DNA from: Bacillus sp. 1NLA3E
GTDB lineage: Bacteria > Bacillota > Bacilli > Bacillales > Cytobacillaceae
NCBI RefSeq assembly: GCF_000242895.2
Contig: NC_021171.1
Span: forward strand, 4,064,001-4,128,000
Reading direction: 5' to 3'
Length of the DNA stretch: 64,000 nucleotides
Position 1 is the stretch's first letter, and each line of letters opens with the position of its first letter. Position numbers and translations under genes: made by a program. Below, in pieces: positions 43,141 through 52,428 of the stretch. The notes beneath the pieces are model-generated. The model was not told where the DNA came from. It made no database searches and was given only the letters and a program-made list of their open reading frames with translations.

Positions 43141-43180
43141 AAAAAAGACCTCAGCCCTTTATTAAGGAATGAAGTCTTTA
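43141..43180. terminator. Probable terminator between yvpB copy 2 and the 63-aa gene
   Basis: AAAGACCTCA pairs with TGAAGTCTTT, with an A-run on the left and a TTTAACTTT stretch on the right. It is downstream of both convergent genes. Confidence 0.6.
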
Positions 43181-43202
43181 ACTTTATTGTAAAATTGATA
43201 AA

Positions 43203-43394
43203 TTATTGCCAGCGTGCTGTTTTTGAAAGCTCAAGTAACGCCCAAATAACATTAAACATGAATAAACCAATTGTAATTGGTATAGCAATAAGGACACTTC
43301 TTCCGATCTTTTCCTTAATAACTGCCAAATAATATCCACAAAAAAATAAAGTCAAGCAAGCAGCGATCAGCATGATTACTAATACGATATACAT
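43203..43394 (-). CDS. Small two-helix membrane protein
   Basis: 63 residues: helix (VLVIMLIAACLTLFFCGYYLA), a short basic loop (KEKIGR), then a second helix (VLIAIPITIGLFMFNVIWALL) and a polar tail. AAGGGGAG precedes the ATG. I do not recognise the family. Two-helix membrane proteins of this size are common in Bacillus. Confidence 0.6.
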   Translation of the reverse strand: MYIVLVIMLIAACLTLFFCGYYLAVIKEKIGRSVLIAIPITIGLFMFNVIWALLELSKTARWQ

Positions 43395-43638
43395 TTTTTA
43401 AAACTTCTCCCCTTATATATAAAATCTTAATTGAAACTACTAAAATATGTTTTACACTGATGAGGTTCCAAGATTTATCCCCTTAATAAACCCCCTAGCG
43501 TATTCTTTCAGACTTATTATAATCGAGTTTGCTTGAAAATTTAAATTATTTTGTCTCATTTTGTTAATTACACTATTGACACCGTAACAAATTTGTCACA
43601 ATGCCCCACTTTCTTCCTATTAATTTGTTACAACTAAA

Positions 43639-44052
43639 TTATTCCTCTTGTTTTGGTCGAATGTTAACACTAGGCTCTCTTCTTGATTGGTTCTCCCCCG
43701 CTTTGTGTTCTTGTTCCTCTTTTTTGGGGTGATTCGTAGCCATTTTCTTCTTTGGCGAAAATGCTCTTCCATACGTTGCACCAATGTTAAGCTGACCTTG
43801 CAATTCCTTTATCCCTAACTGACCAAAGTTATTATTTAACTCATATTTATCTAAGATAATTTTTTCAATGTTAATTTTTTCGATAATAATAGGTGGTTCA
43901 GTTCTTGGTTGTTCGTTTGGATTGGCTTCTTCCTTTTTGTTAACTTGTTTTTTTATTTCCTTTAACTCTCGCTCTAGTTGAATAATTTTTTGTTTAAGTT
44001 CATCAATTTGTTCATTTTTTTTGATGAATAGGAATATTTCTTTAATTGACAT
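43639..44052 (-). CDS. GerPC-like spore protein
   Basis: A 137-residue protein with an N-terminal coiled coil (IDELKQKIIQLERELKEIKKQVNKK), a Pro-rich linker and a conserved block INIEKIILDKYELNNNFGQLGIKELQGQLNIG. This block resembles the GerPC family of spore coat proteins needed for germinants to cross the coat. The C-terminus is charged and low-complexity. It is divergent from a GerPA/PF-like gene by 95 bp, consistent with a small sporulation cluster, although the full gerPABCDEF operon is not here. Confidence 0.65.
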   Translation of the reverse strand: MSIKEIFLFIKKNEQIDELKQKIIQLERELKEIKKQVNKKEEANPNEQPRTEPPIIIEKINIEKIILDKYELNNNFGQLGIKELQGQLNIGATYGRAFSPKKKMATNHPKKEEQEHKAGENQSRREPSVNIRPKQEE

Positions 44053-44147
44053 CCTAAATGTCGCTCCTTATTTTTCATCGTCATAGGTTTAATATATGGC
44101 TATTCATTACGAACATGTCCAAAACATAATAGGAGGGGAAGGATTCG

Positions 44148-44375
44148 ATGTTTTTTATACCTACAAAAGTCCAATTAGGTCATGTGAAAGTCAATTCTAT
44201 CGGAAGACTCTCAAGCTTTTCTGTTGGGGAAAATCGAAAGATAAATAACAATAATACTTCAAAAAAAACTGAGGGGTTCGGTGAGCAAAACGGGGACAGA
44301 ACAGTCGTCTCCATCCCAATTTTTTATGTCAATGATGACGACATAATGGATGCCGATGCGGTAAAACAATATTAG
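44148..44375 (+). CDS. GerPA/GerPF-like small spore protein
   Basis: 75 residues with the pattern KVNSIGRLSSFSVGENRKINNNNTSKKTEGFGEQNGD, like the GerPA/GerPF group (IKVNSI...NFGD...SKT...GxG..NxGD). AGGAGGGGAAGG precedes the ATG. These coat-localised proteins allow germinants through the spore coat. It overlaps the end of the convergent Hsp20 gene by 4 bp. Confidence 0.6.
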   Translation: MFFIPTKVQLGHVKVNSIGRLSSFSVGENRKINNNNTSKKTEGFGEQNGDRTVVSIPIFYVNDDDIMDADAVKQY

Positions 44376-44875
44376 TCAATGGGAATTTGAGCACCATCGT
44401 TAATTTGGCGCTGATAGCTCACAAACAGAATTCCATTCCAAAATTTAGCTTTGATTTGCTCTGCTAAAACTGAATCAGGCAAAGTGATTTGGCGATTAAA
44501 TTGTCCATAAAACCTTTCCGAATAGGTCATATTGCTTGGGTCTTGTAGGTGGCGGGCCTCTCCACGAATGGTTAGGATGTTTCCTTTGATTCCTAACTGA
44601 ACCTCCTCTTTTCTAATACCAGGTAATTCAATAATAACGACCACTTCATGATTGGCTTCAAATATATCAACAGGAGGGAAACTTTTTACATGTCTCTCTT
44701 CTTGTTCATTTTGTTGAAAAGGATTAGAAGGAAAGGGACTAGCGCCTCCAGGACCTGCTCCGCTTTGTTCCATAAATTGTTTGGCAAATTCCTGGTCAAA
44801 AACACTGGTCCAGAAGTCACCACCATTCATATTTTGTGCTAAGTCCAACCATTGTTTTAATTTATTATAATCCAT
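44372..44875 (-). CDS. Hsp20/alpha-crystallin family protein (spore-type)
   Basis: A 167-residue small heat shock protein starting at ATG 44875, with GAGAGG upstream; a longer frame from 44905 lacks a site. The alpha-crystallin domain spans about residues 60-165: PPVDIFEANHEVVVIIELPGIRKEEVQLGIKGNILTIRGEA, YSERFYGQFNRQITLPDSV and AKFWNGILFVSYQRQ. Sited among GerP-like genes, it may be a spore coat member of the family, as CotM and CotP are in B. subtilis; this is inferred. Confidence 0.8.
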   Translation of the reverse strand: MDYNKLKQWLDLAQNMNGGDFWTSVFDQEFAKQFMEQSGAGPGGASPFPSNPFQQNEQEERHVKSFPPVDIFEANHEVVVIIELPGIRKEEVQLGIKGNILTIRGEARHLQDPSNMTYSERFYGQFNRQITLPDSVLAEQIKAKFWNGILFVSYQRQINDGAQIPID

Positions 44876-44957
44876 TACGATACCTCTCTCCCGTAACTCC
44901 CTCATATTCTGGGCTGGTTAGCATATATTTTAAAAGCAAACAAAAAGGGGGAATTAA

Positions 44958-45209
44958 ATGTCTGCTCCAACTCCTTATATAAATATTAATATATATATGA
45001 TCAAAATTAATTCCTTTGAAAATGCATCTGCAGTAAATATTGGCCAAAATTTATTGGCAGAATGGCATAATTCAGATAAAAAAAACCAAGGTTATGGTCA
45101 AAATTTTGGCGATGGCGCTGCATACTTAGCACCAAGAAGCTTTGTCGATGATCGGGATCAAATTGATTCACCTTCAACATTTGAATCAATTCACCCACAT
45201 GAGGAGTGA
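44958..45209 (+). CDS. GerP-like small spore protein
   Basis: 83 residues with IKINSFENASAVNIGQNLLAEWHNSDKKNQGYGQNFGD, resembling the GerPA/GerPF pattern, and a C-terminal acidic tail containing DDRDQIDSP (GerPF ends similarly with DQDQI). AAAGGGGG precedes the ATG. It is followed by a related gene after 5 bp, implying an operon. Confidence 0.6.
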   Translation: MSAPTPYININIYMIKINSFENASAVNIGQNLLAEWHNSDKKNQGYGQNFGDGAAYLAPRSFVDDRDQIDSPSTFESIHPHEE

Positions 45210-45214
45210 TTTGC

Positions 45215-45448
45215 ATGAATTTTGCACCTATGATCATCAATCTGCTGGGTGTTAAGGTAAATGGACTCGACAGATTAGGAACATTAAATTTCGGCCCGTT
45301 GCAACAGGCTGACTTATTTGTTTCCACCAAATTGAATATGGGGTTTGGTGAACAGAACGGTGATTTATCACAGGTTTATATTCCGATATCAACAATGAAT
45401 GACTCTGAACTATCAGACAGTAACTCTTGGAAAAATAGTGTTGTATAG
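45215..45448 (+). CDS. GerP-like small spore protein
   Basis: 77 residues from ATG 45215, with GAGGAG 8 bp upstream. INLLGVKVNGLDRLGTLNFGPLQQADLFVSTKLNMGFGEQNGDLSQVYIPIS resembles the protein at 44148-44375, sharing GFGEQNGD and an IPI-containing end, so the two are paralogs. It ends a two-gene unit with a terminator. Confidence 0.6.
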   Translation: MNFAPMIINLLGVKVNGLDRLGTLNFGPLQQADLFVSTKLNMGFGEQNGDLSQVYIPISTMNDSELSDSNSWKNSVV

Positions 45449-45451
45449 AGC

Positions 45452-45480
45452 GAAAAGGCCTATTGTTGGCCTTTTTCTTT
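45452..45480 (+). terminator. Terminator of GerP-like pair
   Basis: AAAAGGCC-tattgtt-GGCCTTTTT followed by further T-rich sequence. Confidence 0.85.
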
Positions 45481-45584
45481 TTTCTCAATTTTATGTTTTC
45501 AGAATTAATTGACTTTATAACTAGGTTGTTATACATTAGTATTCACATATGAATTCGGATAATTTATGAAAAGAGGGAAATAGG

Positions 45585-46283
45585 ATGGGGAATTTAAAAG
45601 GGAAAGTTGCAGTTATCTCTGGTGCGGGAAGTGGTTTAGGCAAAGAAACGGCGCTTGCCTATGCAAAAGCAGGAGCAAATTTAGTCATTTGCGGTCGTAA
45701 TTATGGCAAGCTTGAACAAGTGGAAGACTTGATCACCAGCCAGTACAGTGTGTCTGTATTACCAATCCGTGCTGACGTATCATCTGAATCAGACGTTAAA
45801 ATGCTCATTCAAGCAGCATTAGCAAAGTTTCAAAGGATTGATATTTTAATCAATAATGCTGCTGTTTTTCAGCAATATCCTATCATCGACAGCCCACTTG
45901 ATTCTTGGGAGTATCAAATCAACAACAATGCCACCAGTGTATTTTTAATGATGCGCGAAGTTTTACCGATTATGAGAAACCAAAAATCAGGACATGTTAT
46001 CAACATTACGACAGGATTGGTGCGTGAAGGTGCAGGTAGTTTTGGAGCCTATGCGGCAAGTAAAGCTGCCGTTGAAGCATTAACCTTCTCTATTGAAGAT
46101 GAGGAACACAAAAACGGCCTTCAATTCCATGTATTTAACCCTGGTGTAATGAAGACGAATTTAGCTACCATCGGTGATGACCCTGCCAACGTGGCTCCAT
46201 ATTTAGTTGAACTAGCGCAAACAGACTCCAAGGGTGATAAAAAAGTAATACAACTTAGAGATTTCCAATTATCTGAGAAATAA
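45585..46283 (+). CDS. Short-chain dehydrogenase/reductase
   Basis: A 232-residue classical SDR: cofactor motif SGAGSGLGKETA, NNAA motif (INNAAVF), catalytic Ser in ITTG region and YxxxK in YAASKAA. FabG-like, but the substrate is not predictable. AGAGGGAAATAGG precedes the ATG. Single gene with a strong terminator. Confidence 0.85.
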   Translation: MGNLKGKVAVISGAGSGLGKETALAYAKAGANLVICGRNYGKLEQVEDLITSQYSVSVLPIRADVSSESDVKMLIQAALAKFQRIDILINNAAVFQQYPIIDSPLDSWEYQINNNATSVFLMMREVLPIMRNQKSGHVINITTGLVREGAGSFGAYAASKAAVEALTFSIEDEEHKNGLQFHVFNPGVMKTNLATIGDDPANVAPYLVELAQTDSKGDKKVIQLRDFQLSEK

Positions 46284-46299
46284 TAATATATTAATCAAC

Positions 46300-46331
46300 A
46301 AAAAACTGCAGACAGTGTCTGCAGTTTTTTT
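46300..46331. terminator. Bidirectional terminator between SDR and histidine kinase genes
   Basis: AAAAACTGCAGACAGTGTCTGCAGTTTTTTT: a perfect stem around a short loop. Confidence 0.9.
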
Positions 46332-46341
46332 AGCTTTAATC

Positions 46342-47418
46342 CTATTGTTTTCCACCAATAGGTAATTTAATCGTAAAGGTTGTCCCTGTTCCTTCATTAC
46401 TTTTAACTTTAATATCACCTTGGTGGATATCAATAATTTTTTTTGTTATCGAAAGCCCTAATCCGTTACCCTCGACTAAACGATTTCTCGATTTATCACC
46501 CTTATAAAATCGTTCAAAAATATGCATTTGAACTTCCTTGGACATGCCAATTCCTGTATCTATGATTTGAATAACTGCTTCATTATCTTCGTCTTTCTGT
46601 AAAACAATACTAATTTTACCACCTTGTGGGGTGAATTTTATCGCGTTATGAATAAGATTTGTCCAGACCTGATCCATAAGCCCCTCATCAGCCGTGATAT
46701 TCAATAATAGCAAATCAATATCCATTTCAATTTCTTTACTTCGCCACTGGGGTTCACAGGAAAGGACTATTCTGCGGAGTTGGCGGTCCAGAAGGTAAAC
46801 CTTTGGATCAAAACTAAGATGGTCAGATTCTAAGGAAGTCAGCTTTAAAAGATTGTCACTCAATTTCGAAAGCCGCCTGCTCTCTGTTTCAATAATAGTA
46901 AGATAATGATTGCGTTCATCAATAGTAAGATCAGTATTTTTTAAAGCGTTCGCAAACCCACTTATGGACGTTAAAGGCGATTGGATTTCATGGGAAACAT
47001 TTGAGATAAATTCTTGTCTGACTTTTTCCATTTGTCCCAACTCTTCTGCCATACGTTTAACACTTTGGCCTACTTCAAATAATGGATTATCCCGAGAATT
47101 TACTTGCTTCAGAAATACAGTCAAATCAATATTAAAATTACCTTGAGACATTCTTTCCATTGCAACAATAATGGGCCGATAAAAATTAATTTGCCTTTCT
47201 CTAACATTTGAAATACGAGAGATGAAAAACATTAATGAGCCAAAGATAAAAAATCCAAATATAGATGTGCCAATCTGTTTAATGTATAAGGAAGGTTCGC
47301 TACCAAAGTAATTGAACATCCAGGAAGTGACGTAAAACGAAGCAGACCAGCAAAGAGTTAATATAAGAAAAACCAGGAAAATTCCAGCAATTCTTTTCGC
47401 TATCTCCTTTAACTTCAT
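46342..47418 (-). CDS. Sensor histidine kinase
   Basis: A 358-residue kinase with two N-terminal helices (IFLVFLILTLCWSASFYVTSW and a second near residue 45-70), a HAMP-like linker, the phosphoacceptor region FISNVSHEIQSPLTSISGFANAL and an ATPase domain with N box (WTNLIHNAIKFT), IIDTGIGMS and GNGLGLSI. It senses an extracellular or membrane signal and phosphorylates the adjacent regulator. The gene starts 2 bp after the regulator's stop. Confidence 0.9.
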   Translation of the reverse strand: MKLKEIAKRIAGIFLVFLILTLCWSASFYVTSWMFNYFGSEPSLYIKQIGTSIFGFFIFGSLMFFISRISNVRERQINFYRPIIVAMERMSQGNFNIDLTVFLKQVNSRDNPLFEVGQSVKRMAEELGQMEKVRQEFISNVSHEIQSPLTSISGFANALKNTDLTIDERNHYLTIIETESRRLSKLSDNLLKLTSLESDHLSFDPKVYLLDRQLRRIVLSCEPQWRSKEIEMDIDLLLLNITADEGLMDQVWTNLIHNAIKFTPQGGKISIVLQKDEDNEAVIQIIDTGIGMSKEVQMHIFERFYKGDKSRNRLVEGNGLGLSITKKIIDIHQGDIKVKSNEGTGTTFTIKLPIGGKQ

Positions 47419-47420
47419 CG

Positions 47421-48089
47421 CTATCCCTCCAATCGATACCCTAGACCTCGAATAGTTGTAATTTTAAAATCATATTGATTTTCAGGAAAGCGTTCACGAA
47501 GCCTTTTTATGTGAACATCCACAGTACGCTCGTCCCCCTCATAATCAAATCCCCAAATCTGTTCAATTAGTTGATCGCGTGAAAAAGTCTTTCTAGGATA
47601 ACTTGCCAGCTTGAACAAAAGTTCAAATTCTTTAAGTGGCAATGTTATATTCGTTTCCCCAGCCATCACTTGATACGTTTTGCGATTAAGTCGCAACTCT
47701 CCTATCTCAATGATCTGCGACAATGTAATTTGGTATCTTTTTAATAAGGCCTTGACTCTTGCGACCATCTCTAAAGGTTCAAAGGGCTTTACTAGATAAT
47801 CATCTGCTCCGAGTTCAAACCCTTTTACCTTCTGCGCCGTTTCTCCGATCGCCGTTAGCATCAGAACAGGGATCTCATAGTAATCCCTGAGTTCCTTGCA
47901 AAGCTGCCATCCATCCATATTGGGCATCATAATATCCAGGATGACAAGATCCACCTTTACCGATTTCAATAACTGCAATGCTTCAATTCCATCCGATGCT
48001 TCATATATTTCAAAGCCTTCACGCTTTAACAGTAATTTGAGAAGTTCTCGAATATTTGAGTCATCATCAACTACTAGTAGCTTTGTCAT
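47421..48089 (-). CDS. OmpR-family response regulator
   Basis: 222 residues: receiver domain with acidic pocket (VVDDDSNIR), phosphoacceptor Asp in VILDIMMPNMDG and Lys in DDYLVKPFEP, then a winged helix (FELLFKLASYPRKTFSRDQLIEQIWGFDYEGDERTVDVHIKRLRERF). It is the first gene of the two-component pair and is 61 bp downstream of an ABC exporter gene on the same strand, which it may control. Confidence 0.92.
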   Translation of the reverse strand: MTKLLVVDDDSNIRELLKLLLKREGFEIYEASDGIEALQLLKSVKVDLVILDIMMPNMDGWQLCKELRDYYEIPVLMLTAIGETAQKVKGFELGADDYLVKPFEPLEMVARVKALLKRYQITLSQIIEIGELRLNRKTYQVMAGETNITLPLKEFELLFKLASYPRKTFSRDQLIEQIWGFDYEGDERTVDVHIKRLRERFPENQYDFKITTIRGLGYRLEG

Positions 48090-48150
48090 TAAAAACCATT
48101 CCCTTGTAGAATACTTTCACTTCTTCATTTTTACAGACATTGTCTTCCGA

Positions 48151-49908
48151 TTAGCCGACTTCCTCTTTAATTTGCAATTGTTGAGTGGCAAATTCATGGT
48201 ATAAGGAATGAGAAGTTAATAATTCCTCGTGCGTTCCACTTCCTGTAATCGTTCCTTTATCGAAAAAGAAGATTCGATCTGCATTGACCACTGTAGAAAG
48301 ACGATGGGCGATCACAAGTGTTGTTCGACCCTTCATTAAATTCTCTAACGCTTTTTGGACAACAATTTCTGATTTACTATCGAGACTTGACGTTGCTTCA
48401 TCTAGCATTAAAATTTTCGGATCACGCAACAAAGCTCGGGCAATCGCGATTCTTTGACGCTGACCACCCGATAATTTCACGCCTCTTTCACCAACCTCAG
48501 TGTCATATCCATTTGGAAGCTGCTCGATAAATTGATCTGCATAAGCCATCTTTGCGACCCGATGAAGCTCCTCGTCACGTACCTCTCGGTTGATTCCATA
48601 ACAAAGATTATCACGAATCGTTCCAGCTAGCAGTGAGCTTTCTTGTGATACATAGCCAAATTGACTTCGCCATGATAGGAGTGAATACTCATTTATTGGT
48701 TTATTTCCTAATTTGATTGAACCCGACTGCGGCTGATAAAAGCGTTCAAACAGTGAGAATAGGGTCGTTTTTCCACTTCCGCTTGGTCCCACGATGGCCG
48801 TTACTTTTCCTGGTTCCACCGTAAAGCTAATATCTTTTATAACAGCATCACCATTTTTATAGGAAAATGTCATATGGTCAACATGAATGGGTTGATTTAC
48901 ATCTTCAATGGTCAGGTTGGAGTCGTCGATTTCTTTTTCTTCATCCAAAATCGTAATGATTCGTTCCGTTGCACCTAACGCTTTCTGAAATTGGGTAAAA
49001 AAGGCTGTTAATTGCGCAACTGGCATCACAATTGGAAAAAGATACATGATGAAGGCAACTAAATCTCCGGGGGTTAAAGCCCCAGTTGATACCCTCATTC
49101 CCCCGTAACCAAGGATGACGACAAGTAAGACCATAATTACTAATGAAACAAGTGGGGTAATTAAAGCTTGAATTTTAGCTTCTTTTAGCCCAAATTGTAA
49201 TAATTTTGTAATTCCGTTTTTCCCATTTTTAGATTCAATTGTTTCTGCATTAGAGGATTTAACTAAACGGACCTCAGACAATACTTGATTGATCATAGAA
49301 GTAAAACGGGCTGTTTCATCCTGCATTCCTTTGGAAATCGTATGCATCTTTCTTCCGAGGGGCATGATGATTGCAAACGAGAGTGGAATAGCCGTAAACA
49401 TTAATAAGGTCATTTTCCAATCTAAAAACAACATGGCAATAATCGAACCAACGATTGAAATAATCCCTGTAAAGAAACTCGTTAGATGGTTTGTAATTAA
49501 GTCCTTTACAACCCCCGTATCGTTGGTCATTCTACTAACGGTTTCGCCAGTTTGGTGCTCATCATAATAGGAAACAGGTAGGACGAGAAGCTTTTTCCAT
49601 AACCGTTCCCTAATCCCTGCTATTACCGACTGCCCTACTTGATTTAATAAATAAATCGAAATCCCACCTGCTAAGGCCTGAACTATGATTGCTCCGCCAA
49701 GCATAACAATTTTTCCTTGGCTCAATGAACTGATTGAAAAGTCATTGATCAGATTTTTCGTAAACAGTGGTACAAATAATCCAACCACCGTCGTACTCAC
49801 GCTAAGCAACAACGCAATAATAATGATTAGTTTTGAAGGCTTTGTCTCTGCAATTAACTGTAAAAATTCACGCCAGCCTTTAGTTTTTTGTTTTTGTATT
49901 TTTTTCAA
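48151..49908 (-). CDS. ABC multidrug-type exporter (BmrA-like half transporter)
   Basis: A 585-residue half transporter: six-helix membrane domain, then nucleotide-binding domain with Walker A GPSGSGKTTL, signature LSGGQRQRIAIARAL, Walker B KILMLDEATSSLD and His in VIAHRLST. It works as a homodimer exporting lipids or drugs. Starts at TTG 49908 with AAGGAG upstream. Just upstream of a two-component system; possible efflux-stress unit. Confidence 0.88.
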   Translation of the reverse strand: MKKIQKQKTKGWREFLQLIAETKPSKLIIIIALLLSVSTTVVGLFVPLFTKNLINDFSISSLSQGKIVMLGGAIIVQALAGGISIYLLNQVGQSVIAGIRERLWKKLLVLPVSYYDEHQTGETVSRMTNDTGVVKDLITNHLTSFFTGIISIVGSIIAMLFLDWKMTLLMFTAIPLSFAIIMPLGRKMHTISKGMQDETARFTSMINQVLSEVRLVKSSNAETIESKNGKNGITKLLQFGLKEAKIQALITPLVSLVIMVLLVVILGYGGMRVSTGALTPGDLVAFIMYLFPIVMPVAQLTAFFTQFQKALGATERIITILDEEKEIDDSNLTIEDVNQPIHVDHMTFSYKNGDAVIKDISFTVEPGKVTAIVGPSGSGKTTLFSLFERFYQPQSGSIKLGNKPINEYSLLSWRSQFGYVSQESSLLAGTIRDNLCYGINREVRDEELHRVAKMAYADQFIEQLPNGYDTEVGERGVKLSGGQRQRIAIARALLRDPKILMLDEATSSLDSKSEIVVQKALENLMKGRTTLVIAHRLSTVVNADRIFFFDKGTITGSGTHEELLTSHSLYHEFATQQLQIKEEVG

Positions 49909-49983
49909 CTTTATAATCTCCTTTGCAGCTTCCTTTGTCTAGAATAAAATATAAGCTACGATTATGAACTCAATATGAACGAT

Positions 49984-52173
49984 TTAATCTGCCTTTTCGA
50001 TCTGATAGATATAGGAGGAAAAGTCTTCTTTTATCAGTGGAAGCGTTAGCCCAATCGTCATGAGTTCATCACCAAAGTATTTCTTATCAGCATGGTTCAC
50101 TCTGTAAAGATCATTAGGCTTCAGTCCCCGTAACTTTACGCGCAAAAATGGTGGGTTCGGAGTTGCCAGTGTTTTAAAGTTAAAAACAACTGCCTTTTCT
50201 TGATTCTCTGAAACATACATCAAGGCTGTGTCCATTCCAGCAAACGGACTTAACAGTCTGTAAAGGTCCCCAAAACAGATTATGTCTCTAATTTGGTCAT
50301 ATTGCTTGATTTGCTTCATGATCATTTTTTTATCATCACTACTCATCTTATCGATATTTAATTCAAAACCCAAATTTGCGGCCATCGCCACATGGCAGCG
50401 CATGAGCAAAGGCGTCGTTCTTCCTACCTGGTGATTAGGCACATCTGAAACATGGGCTCCCATTGTAATGGCTGGATAAACCATGCTTGTTCCGTATTGA
50501 ATTTTTAATCTTTCGACTGCGTCTGTATCATCACTCGTCCAGGTTTGCGACATATAATACAGCATGCCGGGATCGAAGCGACCGCCACCTCCGGAACAAC
50601 TTTCAAACAAAATATCTGGAAAACGATCTATCAGCGTTTCCAGAATCCGATACAATCCCAGCATATACCGATGTGCTGTTTCCTTTTGCCTCTCGGGTGG
50701 TAATTTGGCAGAGCCAATTTCAGTCATATTACGGTTCATGTCCCATTTTACATAGGAAATCTTTGCACTATTTAAAACTTTAGTTAGAGTTTCGATTAAG
50801 AAATCTACTACATCTTCCCGACTTAAATCAAGGATCAATTGGTTTCTAGACAATGTACGGTTCCTTCCAGGCACATGAATACACCAATCGGGATGCTTTC
50901 GGTATAAATCACTATCCGGGGAAACCATTTCCGGCTCCACCCATAAGCCAAATTTCATGCCCCTTTTACAGATATAATCAGCTAATCCATCTAACCCATT
51001 TGGCAGCTTTTTCGTATCAACATCCCAATCACCTAACGAACTTTTTGCATTGTTGCGATGTCCGAACCAGCCGTCATCCAGGACAAACAACTCAATACCT
51101 AGTTCTTTTCCAGCATCAGCAATATTTTTTAATCTTTTTTCATTAAAATTAAAATAGGTAGCTTCCCAGTTATTGATCAGAATTGGACGTGTTTTATCAC
51201 GATAAACACCACGGCAAACTCTGGTTCGCAATAATTTGTGAAAAGTTCTAGACATCCCACCAAGGCCTTCAGAAGAATAGACCATTAGAGCCTCAGGTGT
51301 TTGAAAAGTTTCCCCTGACTTCAAGAGCCAAGCGAAATCAAAGGAGTTTAAGCCGATGCTTACTCTGGCAGTATGATAGGAGCCTGTTTCAATATAAGCT
51401 TGGAAATTCCCACTGTACACTAGACTTAATCCGTATACATCACCGAATTCTTCGGTTGTATCTTTTGAGAGGATGGCAATAAAAGGGTTATGTTGGTGAC
51501 TGCTTGCCCCTCTCGCTGATGAAATCATTTGAATGCCAGGGTGTACAGGTATCCTATCGATATGACGCTCCCTGGCCCATGTTCCACTCAACTGTAGCCA
51601 ATCCCAATTCGCTTGGTGAAAATCAATAGAGGCACTCATACACTTTTGGATTTCAACAGCTTCGCTACCAAGGTTCTCATAGGAAACGGATCTCGTTATG
51701 ACATCCAGATCATGAAAGATTGTGTAATGTAAATCGATCCCGATTCCAAGCATCGAATCAACCATTGTTACGACCAATGTTTCAGCTTCAGATTTATCTT
51801 CCACATAGGCAGCAGGTAATCCATTAAGGGGGCGCTTCCCTTGAAAAATTTCAAAAGAATCATAGACAAATTCTGTTATCGTCGATCCATCTGCGGAACG
51901 GATTTGATAGGCAGGAGAACGAAAATCCCCGTTCCCATACGCCGGGTACTCCTGGGGAAGTGTATCAAGGGAAAATTGTAATTCGCCAGCTTCAGTAGTC
52001 GGTGAAAACGTCCTTCCTTTAAATAATAGTATTGAAGTCGGTTGATGAATCTGTACTCGTTTGCCCCAGTACAAATGCGCTAGATATTTACCATGGACAA
52101 TCTGAAGCAGATAACTAATGTTTTTATTATAAAGATGAAAAATCCCATCTTTGTCATTCCAATCGATTGGCAT
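49984..52173 (-). CDS. Alpha-galactosidase (GH36)
   Basis: A 729-residue family GH36 enzyme hydrolysing terminal alpha-1,6-galactose of melibiose, raffinose or stachyose. The nucleophile Asp is in YVKWDMNRNMTE and the acid/base Asp in QTWTSDDTDA; the motif LFESCSGGGGRFDPG is conserved. The N-terminal beta-domain and central barrel match the family length. No signal peptide, so cytosolic. No sugar transporter or regulator gene is adjacent. GGAGTGAGGG precedes the ATG. Confidence 0.92.
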   Translation of the reverse strand: MPIDWNDKDGIFHLYNKNISYLLQIVHGKYLAHLYWGKRVQIHQPTSILLFKGRTFSPTTEAGELQFSLDTLPQEYPAYGNGDFRSPAYQIRSADGSTITEFVYDSFEIFQGKRPLNGLPAAYVEDKSEAETLVVTMVDSMLGIGIDLHYTIFHDLDVITRSVSYENLGSEAVEIQKCMSASIDFHQANWDWLQLSGTWARERHIDRIPVHPGIQMISSARGASSHQHNPFIAILSKDTTEEFGDVYGLSLVYSGNFQAYIETGSYHTARVSIGLNSFDFAWLLKSGETFQTPEALMVYSSEGLGGMSRTFHKLLRTRVCRGVYRDKTRPILINNWEATYFNFNEKRLKNIADAGKELGIELFVLDDGWFGHRNNAKSSLGDWDVDTKKLPNGLDGLADYICKRGMKFGLWVEPEMVSPDSDLYRKHPDWCIHVPGRNRTLSRNQLILDLSREDVVDFLIETLTKVLNSAKISYVKWDMNRNMTEIGSAKLPPERQKETAHRYMLGLYRILETLIDRFPDILFESCSGGGGRFDPGMLYYMSQTWTSDDTDAVERLKIQYGTSMVYPAITMGAHVSDVPNHQVGRTTPLLMRCHVAMAANLGFELNIDKMSSDDKKMIMKQIKQYDQIRDIICFGDLYRLLSPFAGMDTALMYVSENQEKAVVFNFKTLATPNPPFLRVKLRGLKPNDLYRVNHADKKYFGDELMTIGLTLPLIKEDFSSYIYQIEKAD

Positions 52174-52364
52174 AATCCCTCACTCCTTAATCATCACTTT
52201 CAAACCAAGCCTAAATCAATCTCATACTATGATATGAACCAGCCTAAGTTTTTCAGCACTATGATTAAATAAGGTGTCAGGAAACCAGACGCTTGAAGCC
52301 AGTGTGCAGGAGTATTTGATTGTCGATCACCAAAACCTCTTTATTGAAACCCACCACCAATGAA

Positions 52365-52392
52365 AAAAGACCAGCACACTATGCTAGTCTTT
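52365..52392 (-). terminator. Terminator of ssuD
   Basis: On the minus strand, AAAGACTAGCA pairs with TGCTGGTCTTT, followed by T residues. Confidence 0.82.
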
Positions 52393-52428
52393 AATTTCAT
52401 AATAGGATTAAAAAAGGGCCACAGCAGC

